DNA from: Lactiplantibacillus pentosus
GTDB lineage: Bacteria; Bacillota; Bacilli; Lactobacillales; Lactobacillaceae
Reading direction: 5' to 3'
DNA length: 64,000 nt
Assembly (NCBI RefSeq): GCF_003641185.1
Contig: NZ_CP032757.1
Location: 620,001-684,000, forward strand
Position 1 is the stretch's first letter. Each line of letters starts with the position of its first letter. Positions 28,903 through 37,660 of the stretch are shown piece after piece. Made by a program: the position numbers and the translations under genes. The notes under the pieces were generated by a model, which saw only the letters and a program-made list of their open reading frames with translations, was not told where the DNA came from and ran no database searches.

Positions 28903-30772
28903 TTATGTTGGAGTAGAAGACATCAAGCAAGCCATTATTGAAGAAGAGCCTACTTATAAGGCACTGCTGTCAGATTATCCTGACGCTGCCACACAGTACG
29001 CCTATGACGTACTCTTCACTGATAAATACATAACTGGTCAAGATACTCAGCTTGGCTGTATTCGTCACCTGAACGATCTACTGCGTCAGGGTGATGAAGA
29101 TTTTCCGTATATCTACAATTTAGACATGGTGAACGCAATAGAATACTTTGCCCGTACCATTCCTGACCCTACAGACATTCATACGCTAATCAATCCTATG
29201 CCGTGGCAGTCTTTTATCTTGGATAACTTGATTGGCTGGCGTGATCCTGTGCATAAAGGTAGCAGATTCCATACTGGAATTGTTTCAATCGCACGGCAAC
29301 AAGGGAAGACTTGGCTTGCTTCAATCTTGGTTAATTTCAGCTATTTTGTGATTGGTCTACAGGCCAGCTCGCAAGATTTTCTTGTGGCAAGCTATGACAA
29401 TGAACACGCTAAAAAGCTTTTTGACTACGTTTCTTTGCAAGCTCAAGTGATTATCAAGTCGCCTGATTTTAAAGAAGACGCTGCAAAGCAAGGCGTTGAA
29501 GCTCAAACACGTCAGGTAATTGGCCATAAGAACAAGAACACTATTCGTATTGGTTCAGCACAGGCAGGGGGATTTGATAGTTACCACAACCTAATTGCTG
29601 TGTTTGATGAAATTGGAAACTTGCAGCCTAAGATGAACGAAAGTGTTAACCAGATTATTTCGGGACAGTCAAAAATCAGTAACCGTCTTTTTCTTGAAAT
29701 TTCAACCGCTTATCCTAATGTCAAAGTTAAATTCAAGAATGATCAGGACGTTATGCGCAAAATAATGCGACAAGACAGCCTGCGCGACGCTGAAGATACT
29801 TTCATGATGATTTATAGCCAAGACAATGATAGTGAAGTCTTCAGTCCTGAACTCTGGGAGAAGTCAAACCCGTTGCTGGGACACCCTGAACTTAAAGACC
29901 AGTTGTTAGACGGCCTTATCAAGCTTAGAGATAAGCAAGAGCGTGAAGGTGAGCTTGCTTCATTCGTGAACAAGTCGCTTAACGTGTGGAGCCGCCGCTT
30001 TCAAAATAGCTTCATCTCTCTTGAGAATATCAAGAACAATATTATTGACGGCTTTGACGTTGACAATCGTGAAGTATACGTTGGTTTTGACGCAAGCCAG
30101 ACCAATGATAATACGTCTTTTGGATTGATTTACCCTTATCAGGTAGGAAAGAGCAACCGGTTCTACGCTCAGCAGTACAGCTTCATTCCGTTTGCGGCCG
30201 CTAAGTCCATTGGTGCTAAAGAGAAACAGGACGGGTTAAATTATCGGCAACTTGCTGAACGTCATCTCTGCGAAGTCACTAGAAACCCTGCTGGGACAAT
30301 TAACCAGCAACAGGTTTACCAATGGCTGGTAGATTACGTTTATCAGCACCAGTTAAAGATAAAAGCGGTAGTTGCCGACCCTAACTTAGCTGCTTGGTTC
30401 GTTAAAATGATTGAAAATTATCAACCAGAATGGCCACTGCTGACTTTAGCACCTACTTCTTATAAGTTGTCTGTGCCTACTAAAGAATTTCAGACACAGT
30501 TCATAAACGGCAATATTAAAATGATTGATGACCCGCTCATGACAGACGGCTTGAACAACGCTGTACTTGTTGAAGACAGGGGTGGTGCAATCAAGATTGA
30601 CCGTCAAAACTGGGTCAGTGAGCACATTGATACGACAGACGCACTGATCAACGCATACTCACAAGCAATGGATTATTTTAAAGGCTACAGGCCAGATGAA
30701 GGCTACAACCCTTTGAATAATTTGAATCACAGTGAGCGTGCGGACTTCTTCAAAGCAATGTTTGGGGGGTGA
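28895..30772 (+). CDS. terL: terminase large subunit
   Basis: A 625-residue packaging motor. An ATPase domain with Walker-A-like RQQGKTW (about 134-140) and Walker B AVFDEIG (about 233-239) is followed by an RNase H-like nuclease with YVGFDASQTND (about 395-405) and a later VVADPNL. Starts at GTG 28895 within terS. Cuts concatemers and pumps DNA into proheads. Confidence 0.95.
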   Translation: MSDYVGVEDIKQAIIEEEPTYKALLSDYPDAATQYAYDVLFTDKYITGQDTQLGCIRHLNDLLRQGDEDFPYIYNLDMVNAIEYFARTIPDPTDIHTLINPMPWQSFILDNLIGWRDPVHKGSRFHTGIVSIARQQGKTWLASILVNFSYFVIGLQASSQDFLVASYDNEHAKKLFDYVSLQAQVIIKSPDFKEDAAKQGVEAQTRQVIGHKNKNTIRIGSAQAGGFDSYHNLIAVFDEIGNLQPKMNESVNQIISGQSKISNRLFLEISTAYPNVKVKFKNDQDVMRKIMRQDSLRDAEDTFMMIYSQDNDSEVFSPELWEKSNPLLGHPELKDQLLDGLIKLRDKQEREGELASFVNKSLNVWSRRFQNSFISLENIKNNIIDGFDVDNREVYVGFDASQTNDNTSFGLIYPYQVGKSNRFYAQQYSFIPFAAAKSIGAKEKQDGLNYRQLAERHLCEVTRNPAGTINQQQVYQWLVDYVYQHQLKIKAVVADPNLAAWFVKMIENYQPEWPLLTLAPTSYKLSVPTKEFQTQFINGNIKMIDDPLMTDGLNNAVLVEDRGGAIKIDRQNWVSEHIDTTDALINAYSQAMDYFKGYRPDEGYNPLNNLNHSERADFFKAMFGG

Positions 30773-30918
30773 TGATACTGAAAGTGATGAAAGCTATTGG
30801 CTTCTTTTTAGCTAACTGGTTATCTGTAATTCTGTTCATTGCAGGATTAACATTTCTTGACTTAGAGCCTTTAATGTCAATTTCACTCTTGGCCTTCTGG
30901 TGGCCGGTCTTGCCCTGA
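30772..30918 (+). CDS. DUF1056-like small membrane protein (48 aa)
   Basis: MILKVMKAIGFFLANWLSVI... with two hydrophobic stretches, ATG overlapping the terL stop (TGATG). Tiny DUF1056 proteins occupy this exact slot, between terminase and portal, in many lactobacillus phages. Role unknown. Confidence 0.7.
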   Translation: MILKVMKAIGFFLANWLSVILFIAGLTFLDLEPLMSISLLAFWWPVLP

Positions 30919-30961
30919 TCACAATGGCTTTGGCCTATGCACATGAAAGGGGGTGAGATAA

Positions 30962-32134
30962 ATGGGATTGATGACACCAAGCAATTACAGACGGCCAAAA
31001 ATTCGCAATGACATGAGCTATCCTAGCACTAGTGAGCAGCCCACCTTTGTGACTAATATCGCTGGTAATCCAATTAGCTATACACCCGCACGCAGTGCTT
31101 TTAATAACACTGACGTTTATGCGGTTGTAGTCCGAATTGCCAGCGACATTGCCAGTGCAAGGCTGAGCACGGAAAATACAGCGGTTTTAGACCTTCTTGA
31201 GCGCCCTAATCCTTTGATTGGACGCTTTTCTTTTTGGCAAGGTGTAATTATTCAATTGCTGTTAGCAGGTAATGCTTATGTGCCATTGAATGGCAACCAG
31301 TGGGAACACGTGCCGCCGTCTGATGTTCAAATTAATTACAATTCAGGCAATCAAGGTATCACGTACACTGTTATGGCCAATAATGACCGGCCAGAAATGA
31401 TTTTGCCGCAGTCACAAATGCTTCACTTTAGATTGAGCCCTGACGCACGCTATCGGTATCTGGTAGGGCGTTCACCGCTAGAAAGTCTGAAGGGTGCGCT
31501 TGATATTGCCGAAAAGACGTATCGCTCAAATGGTAAAGCATTAGATAGTCAAATTGCCCCTTCAGGGACATTGAAACTATCCAATTTTATCGGCAATGCT
31601 GCTGATTTGAAGTCAGCACGAGAAGAGTTTGAGAATGCGAACGCTGGCAATAACGCAGGTAGAGTCATGGTCTTGACTGACAGCATGGAATATAGCCCGT
31701 ATGAAATGAAAACAGACGTTTTCTCTGTGCTCACGGAGAACTCAAACTTTAGTGCTGATCAAATTTCTAAAGCGTTTGGCGTTCCTAGTGATGTGCTGGG
31801 TGGTGGTACTTCTACTGAAAGCAATCACAGTAACATTTCTCAGGTTAATTCTGTGTACCTTTCAAATTTAAACTCGTACATTTACCCGCTAGTTGAAGAA
31901 TTAAAGCTCAAGCTTGCGGTGCCTGATTTGACAATTGACACCAAGACTATCCAAGACGCAAATGACACCGTGCTTGTGAACCAAGTCAATGCACTGGTTA
32001 CAAGCGGGGCGATTGATCAAGGGCAAGCTGAGTTCTACTTGAAGTCAAAAGGCTATTTACCGCTGAATTTGCCAGAGTTTAAAGCACCGGCAACGGGGAC
32101 TACTTCAACATTGAAAGGAGGTGAGAAAGAATGA
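30962..32134 (+). CDS. portal protein, HK97 family
   Basis: A 390-residue protein forming the dodecameric portal at the capsid vertex. Family segments: NTDVYAVVVRIASDIASA (about 50-67), LLERPNPL, the wing/clip region RYLVGRSPLESLKGALDIAE, and VPSDVLGGGT. GGGGGTGAG lies upstream. Stop and protease start overlap by 4 bp. Confidence 0.93.
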   Translation: MGLMTPSNYRRPKIRNDMSYPSTSEQPTFVTNIAGNPISYTPARSAFNNTDVYAVVVRIASDIASARLSTENTAVLDLLERPNPLIGRFSFWQGVIIQLLLAGNAYVPLNGNQWEHVPPSDVQINYNSGNQGITYTVMANNDRPEMILPQSQMLHFRLSPDARYRYLVGRSPLESLKGALDIAEKTYRSNGKALDSQIAPSGTLKLSNFIGNAADLKSAREEFENANAGNNAGRVMVLTDSMEYSPYEMKTDVFSVLTENSNFSADQISKAFGVPSDVLGGGTSTESNHSNISQVNSVYLSNLNSYIYPLVEELKLKLAVPDLTIDTKTIQDANDTVLVNQVNALVTSGAIDQGQAEFYLKSKGYLPLNLPEFKAPATGTTSTLKGGEKE

Positions 32135-32808
32135 ACGTTTTAAACGTCAATGGAGTAATCACAAATGATGATGACGCTGACATCTATCGTGACTATATTG
32201 GTATGACGGTGGTTTCACCTAAAGACATCATTGATAATTTGCCAAGTGACGGCAGTGATGTAGTCGTTGACATTAACAGCTTTGGTGGTGAAGTTGACCC
32301 TGCTGCTCAAATTTATACGGCGTTAAAAGACTACAAGGGCAAGGTAACTACAAAGATTAGTAGCTCTGCATATAGTGCGGCCACGATTATTGCAATGGCT
32401 GGTGACACAGTTCGTATCAGTCCTGCCGCTCAGATGATGATTCACAATGCTTCTTCAAGCGCAGACGGTGACTATCATGATATGGATAAAAGTTCAGGCA
32501 TGTTAGAAGCTACTAACCGCACAATTGCTGGGGTTTATGCAGCCAAAACTGGCCGTACTACTGATGAGTTTTTGCAATTAATGGATAAAGAAAGCTGGTT
32601 GACACCACAAGACGCTCTTGATCTTGGCTTAGTTGATGAAATTATTGACTACTCAAAAGAAGCGGTGTTCAACGCCGTGCCACAGATACCAATTAAGCTG
32701 ATGAACAAAGTGAAGACCATGTACCACAAGCAACAAAAGAAGCAGGAAGACAGTGCAAAGCTGTCTTTAACACAACAAAAGCTAGAGATTTTAAAGGAGG
32801 ATTTATAA
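32131..32808 (+). CDS. head maturation protease, ClpP-like
   Basis: A 225-residue prohead protease. The ClpP-fold serine motif is in SSAYSAATIIAMAGD (Ser near 82), and the histidine in MMIHNASS (about 104). It is followed by ESWLTPQDALDLGLVDEI, typical of phage ClpP proteases. It would cleave the scaffold-like N-terminal region of the capsid protein encoded next. Confidence 0.9.
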   Translation: MNVLNVNGVITNDDDADIYRDYIGMTVVSPKDIIDNLPSDGSDVVVDINSFGGEVDPAAQIYTALKDYKGKVTTKISSSAYSAATIIAMAGDTVRISPAAQMMIHNASSSADGDYHDMDKSSGMLEATNRTIAGVYAAKTGRTTDEFLQLMDKESWLTPQDALDLGLVDEIIDYSKEAVFNAVPQIPIKLMNKVKTMYHKQQKKQEDSAKLSLTQQKLEILKEDL

Positions 32809-34002
32809 ATGGATTTACAAGCAAAATACCGGCAAATTAGTGATAAGTGCAGCGATTTAAACGCACAATTACAAGCCGCATTAGTTGATGACAGCTTCAA
32901 TGAAAAAGATTTTAAGGTGATCAAGAACGAATTACATAATGCGAAAGTACAACGCAATGCTTTGCGTGAACAGTTAGCTGAAGACGACAAGGACAACGAC
33001 GCTGAACCACAACCAGTGTTAGACAAGAAAGGCAAAGACTTAACGCCTAAGAAGAGCAATCTGGAAAAGCAAAAGACTGCTATTAATGACTTTGTACATA
33101 GCCGTGGCCGTAAAATTTCAGATGACGCTGCAACTGCTGTGACGTCAACGGTTGTTGAACCGTTAGTGCCAGAAACAATCATCTATGACCCTACGGCTGA
33201 AATTAACACGGTTGTTGACTTATCAACTTTAGTTACTAAGTTGCCTGTAACTACTAAGAAGGGGACTTATCCAATTTTGAAGCGGGCAGATGATTCCTTA
33301 GCTTCAACTGAAGAATTGAAGGCTAACCCTGAACTAGCTGCACCAGAATTTGATGAAGTTGATTGGTCAGTTTCTACTTACCGTGGTGCATTACCAATTT
33401 CTGAAGAGTCAATTGATGACGCTGAAGTAGACGTGACTTCTTTAATTGGCCACTCTATCGGTGAAAAGAAGGTCAATACGGTTAACAAGGCCATTGCACC
33501 GGTATTACAATCATTCACGGCGGTTTCAGCAGAATCAAGTGACTTAGTTGACGCTATCAAGCACATCTTGAATGTTGATCTTGATACTGGCTATGCGCGC
33601 ACGATTGTTGCCAGCCAAAGCATGTACCAAGTTCTTGATACCTTGAAGGACAAGAACGGCCAATATTTACTTCACCAAAGTATTACAGAACCTTCAGGCG
33701 GCGTTTTGTTAGGCGTTCCCGTGAAGGTTGTCAATGACAGCCTGCTAGGTACTGACGGTGAAGCAAAAGCCTTTGTTGGTGACCTGAAGCGTGCGGTGCT
33801 CTTCCCTGATCGCAAAGAAATTTCATTATCATGGATTGATAACCCTACCTATGGTCAATATTTAGGTGCTGTCATGCGGTTTGGTGCACAGCAAGCTGAT
33901 TCTAAGGCCGGTTACTTCTTAACCGTCTCAGATGTAGAATCAACGACCACTACGACTACTGCGGCTTCAACTAATACGACTACCACCACTACGGCAGCCT
34001 AG
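32809..34002 (+). CDS. major capsid protein, HK97 fold, with Thr-rich C-terminal tail
   Basis: A 397-residue protein. The N-terminal coiled, charged delta region (residues 1 to about 110) is probably removed by the adjacent protease. The HK97-fold body has LVPETIIYDPTAEINTVVDL, then WSVSTYRGALPISEESIDDA, and a late KEISLSWIDNPTYGQYL. The last about 20 residues are a low-complexity Thr tail (TTTTTTAASTNTTTTTTAA) using varied Thr codons. Similar tracts recur in three other virion genes; the tail could be exposed on the capsid and O-glycosylated. Confidence 0.93.
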   Translation: MDLQAKYRQISDKCSDLNAQLQAALVDDSFNEKDFKVIKNELHNAKVQRNALREQLAEDDKDNDAEPQPVLDKKGKDLTPKKSNLEKQKTAINDFVHSRGRKISDDAATAVTSTVVEPLVPETIIYDPTAEINTVVDLSTLVTKLPVTTKKGTYPILKRADDSLASTEELKANPELAAPEFDEVDWSVSTYRGALPISEESIDDAEVDVTSLIGHSIGEKKVNTVNKAIAPVLQSFTAVSAESSDLVDAIKHILNVDLDTGYARTIVASQSMYQVLDTLKDKNGQYLLHQSITEPSGGVLLGVPVKVVNDSLLGTDGEAKAFVGDLKRAVLFPDRKEISLSWIDNPTYGQYLGAVMRFGAQQADSKAGYFLTVSDVESTTTTTTAASTNTTTTTTAA

Positions 34003-34027
34003 TTTATAACTGCAAGGAGGGCTGCTA

Positions 34028-34399
34028 ATGTCTGAAACAACAGAGACTACGACTGTAGCAGAAACAACCACTACAACGACTGTAGCGACTACCAGCGGTG
34101 TGACCGTTGCTAATATGCAAGAATATCTGTCTGTTGATGAACAGGATAATTTGCTGGCCACGCTAATCTCAATGGCTGAAGTAGATGTCATCAGTAAAAT
34201 AGATGACTCTATTGATGTCAGCGTGTATCGTGCTAACGCCTTGTTCAATCAGGCTGTTAGAACGTTGGTAGACTTCACTTATAACAACCGTGGTGGCCTA
34301 TCAGACAGTGAATTAGCTTACCCGCCTGCTTATTTGTACTTTATCAATAGTATTAAATATCGTATTAAGTCGGAGGTGGACGATGCAACTGAAAGCTAA
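34028..34399 (+). CDS. head-tail connector (gp6-like adaptor) with Thr-rich N-terminus
   Basis: A 123-residue protein. Residues 2 to about 24 are Thr/Val/Glu-rich (SETTETTTVAETTTTTTVAT). The rest fits a gp6-type adaptor: VANMQEYLSVDEQDNLLATL, then helical YRANALFNQAVRTLVDFTYN and YLYFINSIKYRIKSE. AAGGAGGGC precedes the ATG. The family normally begins at the VANMQEYL part, so the Thr region is an N-terminal extension. Confidence 0.85.
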   Translation: MSETTETTTVAETTTTTTVATTSGVTVANMQEYLSVDEQDNLLATLISMAEVDVISKIDDSIDVSVYRANALFNQAVRTLVDFTYNNRGGLSDSELAYPPAYLYFINSIKYRIKSEVDDATES

Positions 34400-34730
34400 C
34401 CGACTGAATAAGCGGGCAGAGTTTGGTGAAATGGTGGCGGGTGATGAAGTTAACCCTAATACTGGTGATTCTATTGACGTGTTTCAAGCTTCATTTTCAC
34501 GATATGCAGGGCGCTACAGTCGTTCATTTTCTCAACAGGTTGAAGTGGCCGGTACTACACTTGAAGATACGTCAGTTATAGTCATAAGGCATACCGATAA
34601 GATCAATGACCAGATGAAGGTTAAGTTTGACGGCGATTTGTACAGCGTTGTTAGCATTTCATCTGATGACAGTACAGCCGTTAGTTATGACTTGGTTACA
34701 GTTAGAAAGTATGTGGTAACTCATGGCTAA
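34383..34730 (+). CDS. head closure/stopper protein
   Basis: A 115-residue beta-rich protein (MQLKANRLNKRAEFGEMVAG...) with the NPNTGDSIDVF segment usual for SPP1 gp16-like stoppers. Overlaps the connector gene by 17 bp and the next gene by 8 bp. It would seal the portal after packaging. Confidence 0.8.
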   Translation: MQLKANRLNKRAEFGEMVAGDEVNPNTGDSIDVFQASFSRYAGRYSRSFSQQVEVAGTTLEDTSVIVIRHTDKINDQMKVKFDGDLYSVVSISSDDSTAVSYDLVTVRKYVVTHG

Positions 34731-35160
34731 TGAGCTTGATTCTGAGTCGTTAGATAACCTTATGGCCAGCCTTGAGACTGGACTGAGCACTACAGAGCGT
34801 CTGAAAATCAACACTAAAGCAGCGGACGCTTTCAAAACGGTAATGCTTAGTGATGATCGCATACCAAAGAGTGCTCATGTATACGGTGGCGGTACGGTTC
34901 ACTTGCGTTCTGCATTCATCATGCACATTAACGCATTGAATGGCACCGTAGAAGACGGCTTTTCTAAAGAGAGCAAGAAAGCCTATATTGGCCGTTTCCT
35001 AAATGACGGGTGGACGGTTAAAGATAGAAATAAGCAGACTCACTCTCATGTAGAGGGGCTTCATTTCTGGGAGCTCACACGGCTTGAAAGCAAGTCTGCT
35101 GTTCAAAAAATTATGATTAACGGTGTCAAAAACGCCATTGATAAGAAGGTGAAAAAATGA
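34723..35160 (+). CDS. HK97 gp10-like neck/tail protein
   Basis: A 145-residue protein with a basic end (NAIDKKVKK) and HLRSAFIMHINALNG / FLNDGWTVKDRNKQTHSHVEG, which fit gp10-like tail-completion proteins. Overlaps both neighbours. Confidence 0.78.
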   Translation: MANELDSESLDNLMASLETGLSTTERLKINTKAADAFKTVMLSDDRIPKSAHVYGGGTVHLRSAFIMHINALNGTVEDGFSKESKKAYIGRFLNDGWTVKDRNKQTHSHVEGLHFWELTRLESKSAVQKIMINGVKNAIDKKVKK

Positions 35161-35531
35161 CCCCCGCTTCAAAAGTGGTGGCGCTGCTCAAAGCAAATAC
35201 AGCAACTCTGGTGAATATAGATTCTTCAAATATTCACGCTTATAAAATTGCTGATAGCGACTGGGTAGATAACGCCCCTATCATTTTAGTAACTGAAATA
35301 GACGTTGATACATATGTATACGGCAATGGTGTTGCGGTTAAAGCCTATGATGAAGTTCAAATTCAGTTCTATTACCCTGCTGATTATGATCAGGACATGA
35401 ACACAATTGAAGAGAGCCTAAAAGTAGTGATGTCCAATAACGGGTATCACTTTTTTAGTATCGGTGGCCACGCAATAACGCCAGACACGAAAAATATTAT
35501 ACAAACGATTAAATTTAGAAAATCGAATTAG
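35157..35531 (+). CDS. DUF806-like tail terminator/completion protein
   Basis: A 124-residue protein (MTPASKVVALLKANTATLVN...). The position just before the tail tube gene and the VQIQFYYPADYDQDMNTIEESLK pattern match DUF806-type tail components of lactic phages. ATG overlaps the previous stop. Confidence 0.75.
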   Translation: MTPASKVVALLKANTATLVNIDSSNIHAYKIADSDWVDNAPIILVTEIDVDTYVYGNGVAVKAYDEVQIQFYYPADYDQDMNTIEESLKVVMSNNGYHFFSIGGHAITPDTKNIIQTIKFRKSN

Positions 35532-35545
35532 GAGGATATACATAT

Positions 35546-35893
35546 ATGGGTGCAAAAGGTGGATATATTGGCTTACAAAAAGCCAAGTTAGCATTATTGG
35601 ACAGCAACAACAAGGTAATCACTTCAGGTGGTTTAAATGATGGCGGTGACGGCATTTACACTGTCACCGTTTCTGAAGACTTAGGTGCAAATGCCGCTTC
35701 ACTGACTGGTTTAGCAGGTTCTACTACTTCAGTTTATGGTAACAATACACGGGTGAAAATGTCTGTAGGTAAGGCGCAGCCAAGTGTTGCTCTTACCGTC
35801 AATGCTTTTAACTATGAAACGTTGAATAAGATTCTTGGTCGTAAAGACCTTGGCAACGGTAAGTTCAACTTTGAAGGCGACCCTGTGAACTGA
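35546..35893 (+). CDS. major tail protein, N-terminal part (interrupted by in-frame TGA)
   Basis: 115 codons (MGAKGGYIGLQKAKLALLDS...) of a tail-tube protein; GGAGG lies upstream. The frame stops at TGA 35891-35893, and the very same frame continues GCA ATG GCC into the 36169 stop. Read through, the product would be about 207 residues, the expected length for this protein. A point nonsense mutation, a sequencing error, or functional read-through/reinitiation are the alternatives. Confidence 0.85.
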   Translation: MGAKGGYIGLQKAKLALLDSNNKVITSGGLNDGGDGIYTVTVSEDLGANAASLTGLAGSTTSVYGNNTRVKMSVGKAQPSVALTVNAFNYETLNKILGRKDLGNGKFNFEGDPVN

Positions 35894-35896
35894 GCA

Positions 35897-36169
35897 ATGG
35901 CCGTATATTCAAACACTGATGACGGTGGTGACATCATTTTTGGCTTCTATAAAGGTATCATGACGCCCGGTGATTTATCACTTGCAACTGATCAAGATAC
36001 TGAAAACCGCGTCACTGACGCATTAACTTATACGCCACTTGGCAATGAAGACGGTGACTATGGTTTGATTGCATGGTCTGACGCTGACGGTTATGAAGAA
36101 GCTGATGTGCTTGATACGATTTTCCCGCAAGCAAGCAGTGACACAACCACCACTACAACAGTAGCCTAG
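35897..36169 (+). CDS. major tail protein, C-terminal part with Thr-rich tail
   Basis: 90 codons from ATG 35897 (MAVYSNTDDGGDIIFGFYKG...), in frame with and 3 bp after the TGA. No ribosome site precedes this ATG, so reinitiation or read-through would be needed. It holds the rest of the tube fold (FYKGIMTPGDLSLATDQDTE ... YGLIAWSDADGYEEADV) and ends SSDTTTTTTVA, another Thr tract. Confidence 0.75.
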   Translation: MAVYSNTDDGGDIIFGFYKGIMTPGDLSLATDQDTENRVTDALTYTPLGNEDGDYGLIAWSDADGYEEADVLDTIFPQASSDTTTTTTVA

Positions 36170-36192
36170 TTTAAAGAAGGAGAGAAAGCGAC

Positions 36193-37077
36193 ATGCACTA
36201 TATTCTATGTCAACCAGCAATCCAACGGTTTAAGTGGGAACTTGAAGTGTGCTTGACTAACCTGATTGACAGCAATCACGTTAAACCGGCAGATATTATT
36301 CTGCTATTCACGTCACATAACAATAAAATTCCACAGTTCTTTGCTGACAAGTACGGTGTAGAAGTGCACGTCTACAGAGACGAACGTGGGGACAAGCAAT
36401 ACATTCCAAGCGTGAAGCCGTACCTTTGGTGGAAATTCTTGGAAGAAGACAGTTCACGCCAATATGAGACGTATTTCTACATGGATTCTGATGTGATTTT
36501 TCGTGAGAAGCCAAGTTTTAATAAATTGCCTGCAAAGCCTAATTGCTGGGTGGCAAGCAACTGCAATGGATATTTGAACCTTGACTATATCCGTAGCCGC
36601 AAGAACGGGAAAAAGTTACTACATAAAATGGCTGACCTAATCGGGGTTACAGTCTCATCACTAGAAACAATCAACGGTAATTCTGGCGGTGCTCAATGGC
36701 TCATTGTTCAGCCTAGTGTTGAATACTGGGAAAAGGTTTATAAGGACTGCACGCCGCTATATAGCTTGCTTCATCAGGCTGATAGCGACATTCAAGCATG
36801 GACTGCTGAGATGTGGGCGCAGTTATGGAATTTGATGTATTTCAATATTGGTGTACTAGTAGATCATGAGCTTGATTTTTGCATGGCCACTGATGATGTA
36901 AAGAAGTATAAAGAAACTAAGATTTTACATAATGCCGGCGTGGTTAAAAGTGATTCTGATCACTTATTTTTTAAGGGTCAATATGTACGAAAAACACCGT
37001 TCAAAACAGATTTAAGCTTTGTAGATGAACACCGGTGCTCAGCAAAGTATGTGCACGCAATTAATCAGGTCAAATAG
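36193..37077 (+). CDS. phage glycosyltransferase (GT-A-like, DxD) in the tail operon
   Basis: A 294-residue soluble protein with no signal or membrane segment. The glycosyltransferase pattern is visible: an N-terminal nucleotide-sugar-binding-like half (PADIILLFTSHNNKIPQFFA), the DxD motif at residues 98-100 (YFYMDSDVIF), a later GNSGGAQWLIVQPS, and a C-terminal KILHNAGV that resembles the metal/sugar-contacting HxxG segment. AAGGAGAGAAAGCG precedes the ATG. It is placed between the tail-tube and tail-chaperone genes, where no such gene is usual. It probably modifies virion proteins, with Thr tracts in neighbouring gene products as candidate acceptors. Confidence 0.8.
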   Translation: MHYILCQPAIQRFKWELEVCLTNLIDSNHVKPADIILLFTSHNNKIPQFFADKYGVEVHVYRDERGDKQYIPSVKPYLWWKFLEEDSSRQYETYFYMDSDVIFREKPSFNKLPAKPNCWVASNCNGYLNLDYIRSRKNGKKLLHKMADLIGVTVSSLETINGNSGGAQWLIVQPSVEYWEKVYKDCTPLYSLLHQADSDIQAWTAEMWAQLWNLMYFNIGVLVDHELDFCMATDDVKKYKETKILHNAGVVKSDSDHLFFKGQYVRKTPFKTDLSFVDEHRCSAKYVHAINQVK

Positions 37078-37092
37078 AAGGAGAAATTAACC

Positions 37093-37419
37093 ATGAAATT
37101 AACTTTAAACAACGTAGGAATTAAGAAGACTGTCAATGTAACTATCACTAACCGTATCGCCCGCAACGCCCTGCAAGTTGCCAAGACAGCTAATGCAAGT
37201 GAAGCGGCTGACAGTGAAGATGTAGCCTTATCAGGTCAAATTTCAATGATTGGTGAAGTCATTGACTTCTTGGCTGATGTTTTCAAACTCAATGAAAAAC
37301 AAATTGATCGTATCTGGGACGCAGGCTTTGTTGAAACGCAAAACGCTTTTGCTGATGTTTCAGCCGCTATCTTTGGTGCACAGCCTATGTCTCCAACGGA
37401 GGAAAAGGCAAAAAAATAG
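37093..37419 (+). CDS. tail assembly chaperone (gpG-like)
   Basis: A 108-residue protein (MKLTLNNVGIKKTVNVTITN...) that would coat the tape measure protein during tail assembly. It ends EEKAKK-stop at a slippery A-AAA-AAA (37410-37416), from which a -1 shift gives the longer gpGT form. AAGGAGAAATTAACC lies upstream. Confidence 0.85.
   Translation: MKLTLNNVGIKKTVNVTITNRIARNALQVAKTANASEAADSEDVALSGQISMIGEVIDFLADVFKLNEKQIDRIWDAGFVETQNAFADVSAAIFGAQPMSPTEEKAKK
37410..37416 (+). promoter_or_regulatory. -1 ribosomal frameshift slippery heptamer
   Basis: A-AAA-AAA in the zero frame (GCA AAA AAA TAG). After a -1 shift the frame continues ATA GCC GCC CGC into the downstream T region, up to the stop at 37646. 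Confidence 0.75.
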
Positions 37420-37646
37420 CCGCCCGCAAAAGGCTGCGTGAAACAAAAAATGCACTTGAAGACATGGACTATAACTATCAGCAGGCCATGATTCAAATGG
37501 GTATTCCTATCAGTGTTTATGAGAGTGAAGACTTCTTCAAAATTAATCGGGTTATGCTGGCCAAACCACGTGAAGAGCGGGCACAAGACCCACTTGCTGC
37601 ACTACGCAGTGCAGGCTTGTCAATTGGTGGTTCTATCAAAGCGTAG
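37416..37646 (+). CDS. gpT extension of the tail chaperone, made by -1 frameshift
   Basis: A region open in the -1 frame from the slippery site. Its protein (IAARKRLRETKNALEDMDYN...) continues into VYESEDFFKINRVMLAKPRE and ends SIGGSIKA. An ATG at 37464 exists but has no ribosome site, so expression as a fusion with the upstream gene (about 184 residues) is more likely, as known for lambda G-GT and many siphophages. Confidence 0.8.
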   Translation: MAARKRLRETKNALEDMDYNYQQAMIQMGIPISVYESEDFFKINRVMLAKPREERAQDPLAALRSAGLSIGGSIKA

Positions 37647-37660
37647 GAAGGGGGAAAATA

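Noticed and set aside
33938..34130. Thr tracts as unstable DNA microsatellites
   Set aside because: The tracts use ACA, ACC, ACG and ACT codons in mixed order, so there is no simple DNA repeat unit; the constraint is on the protein.
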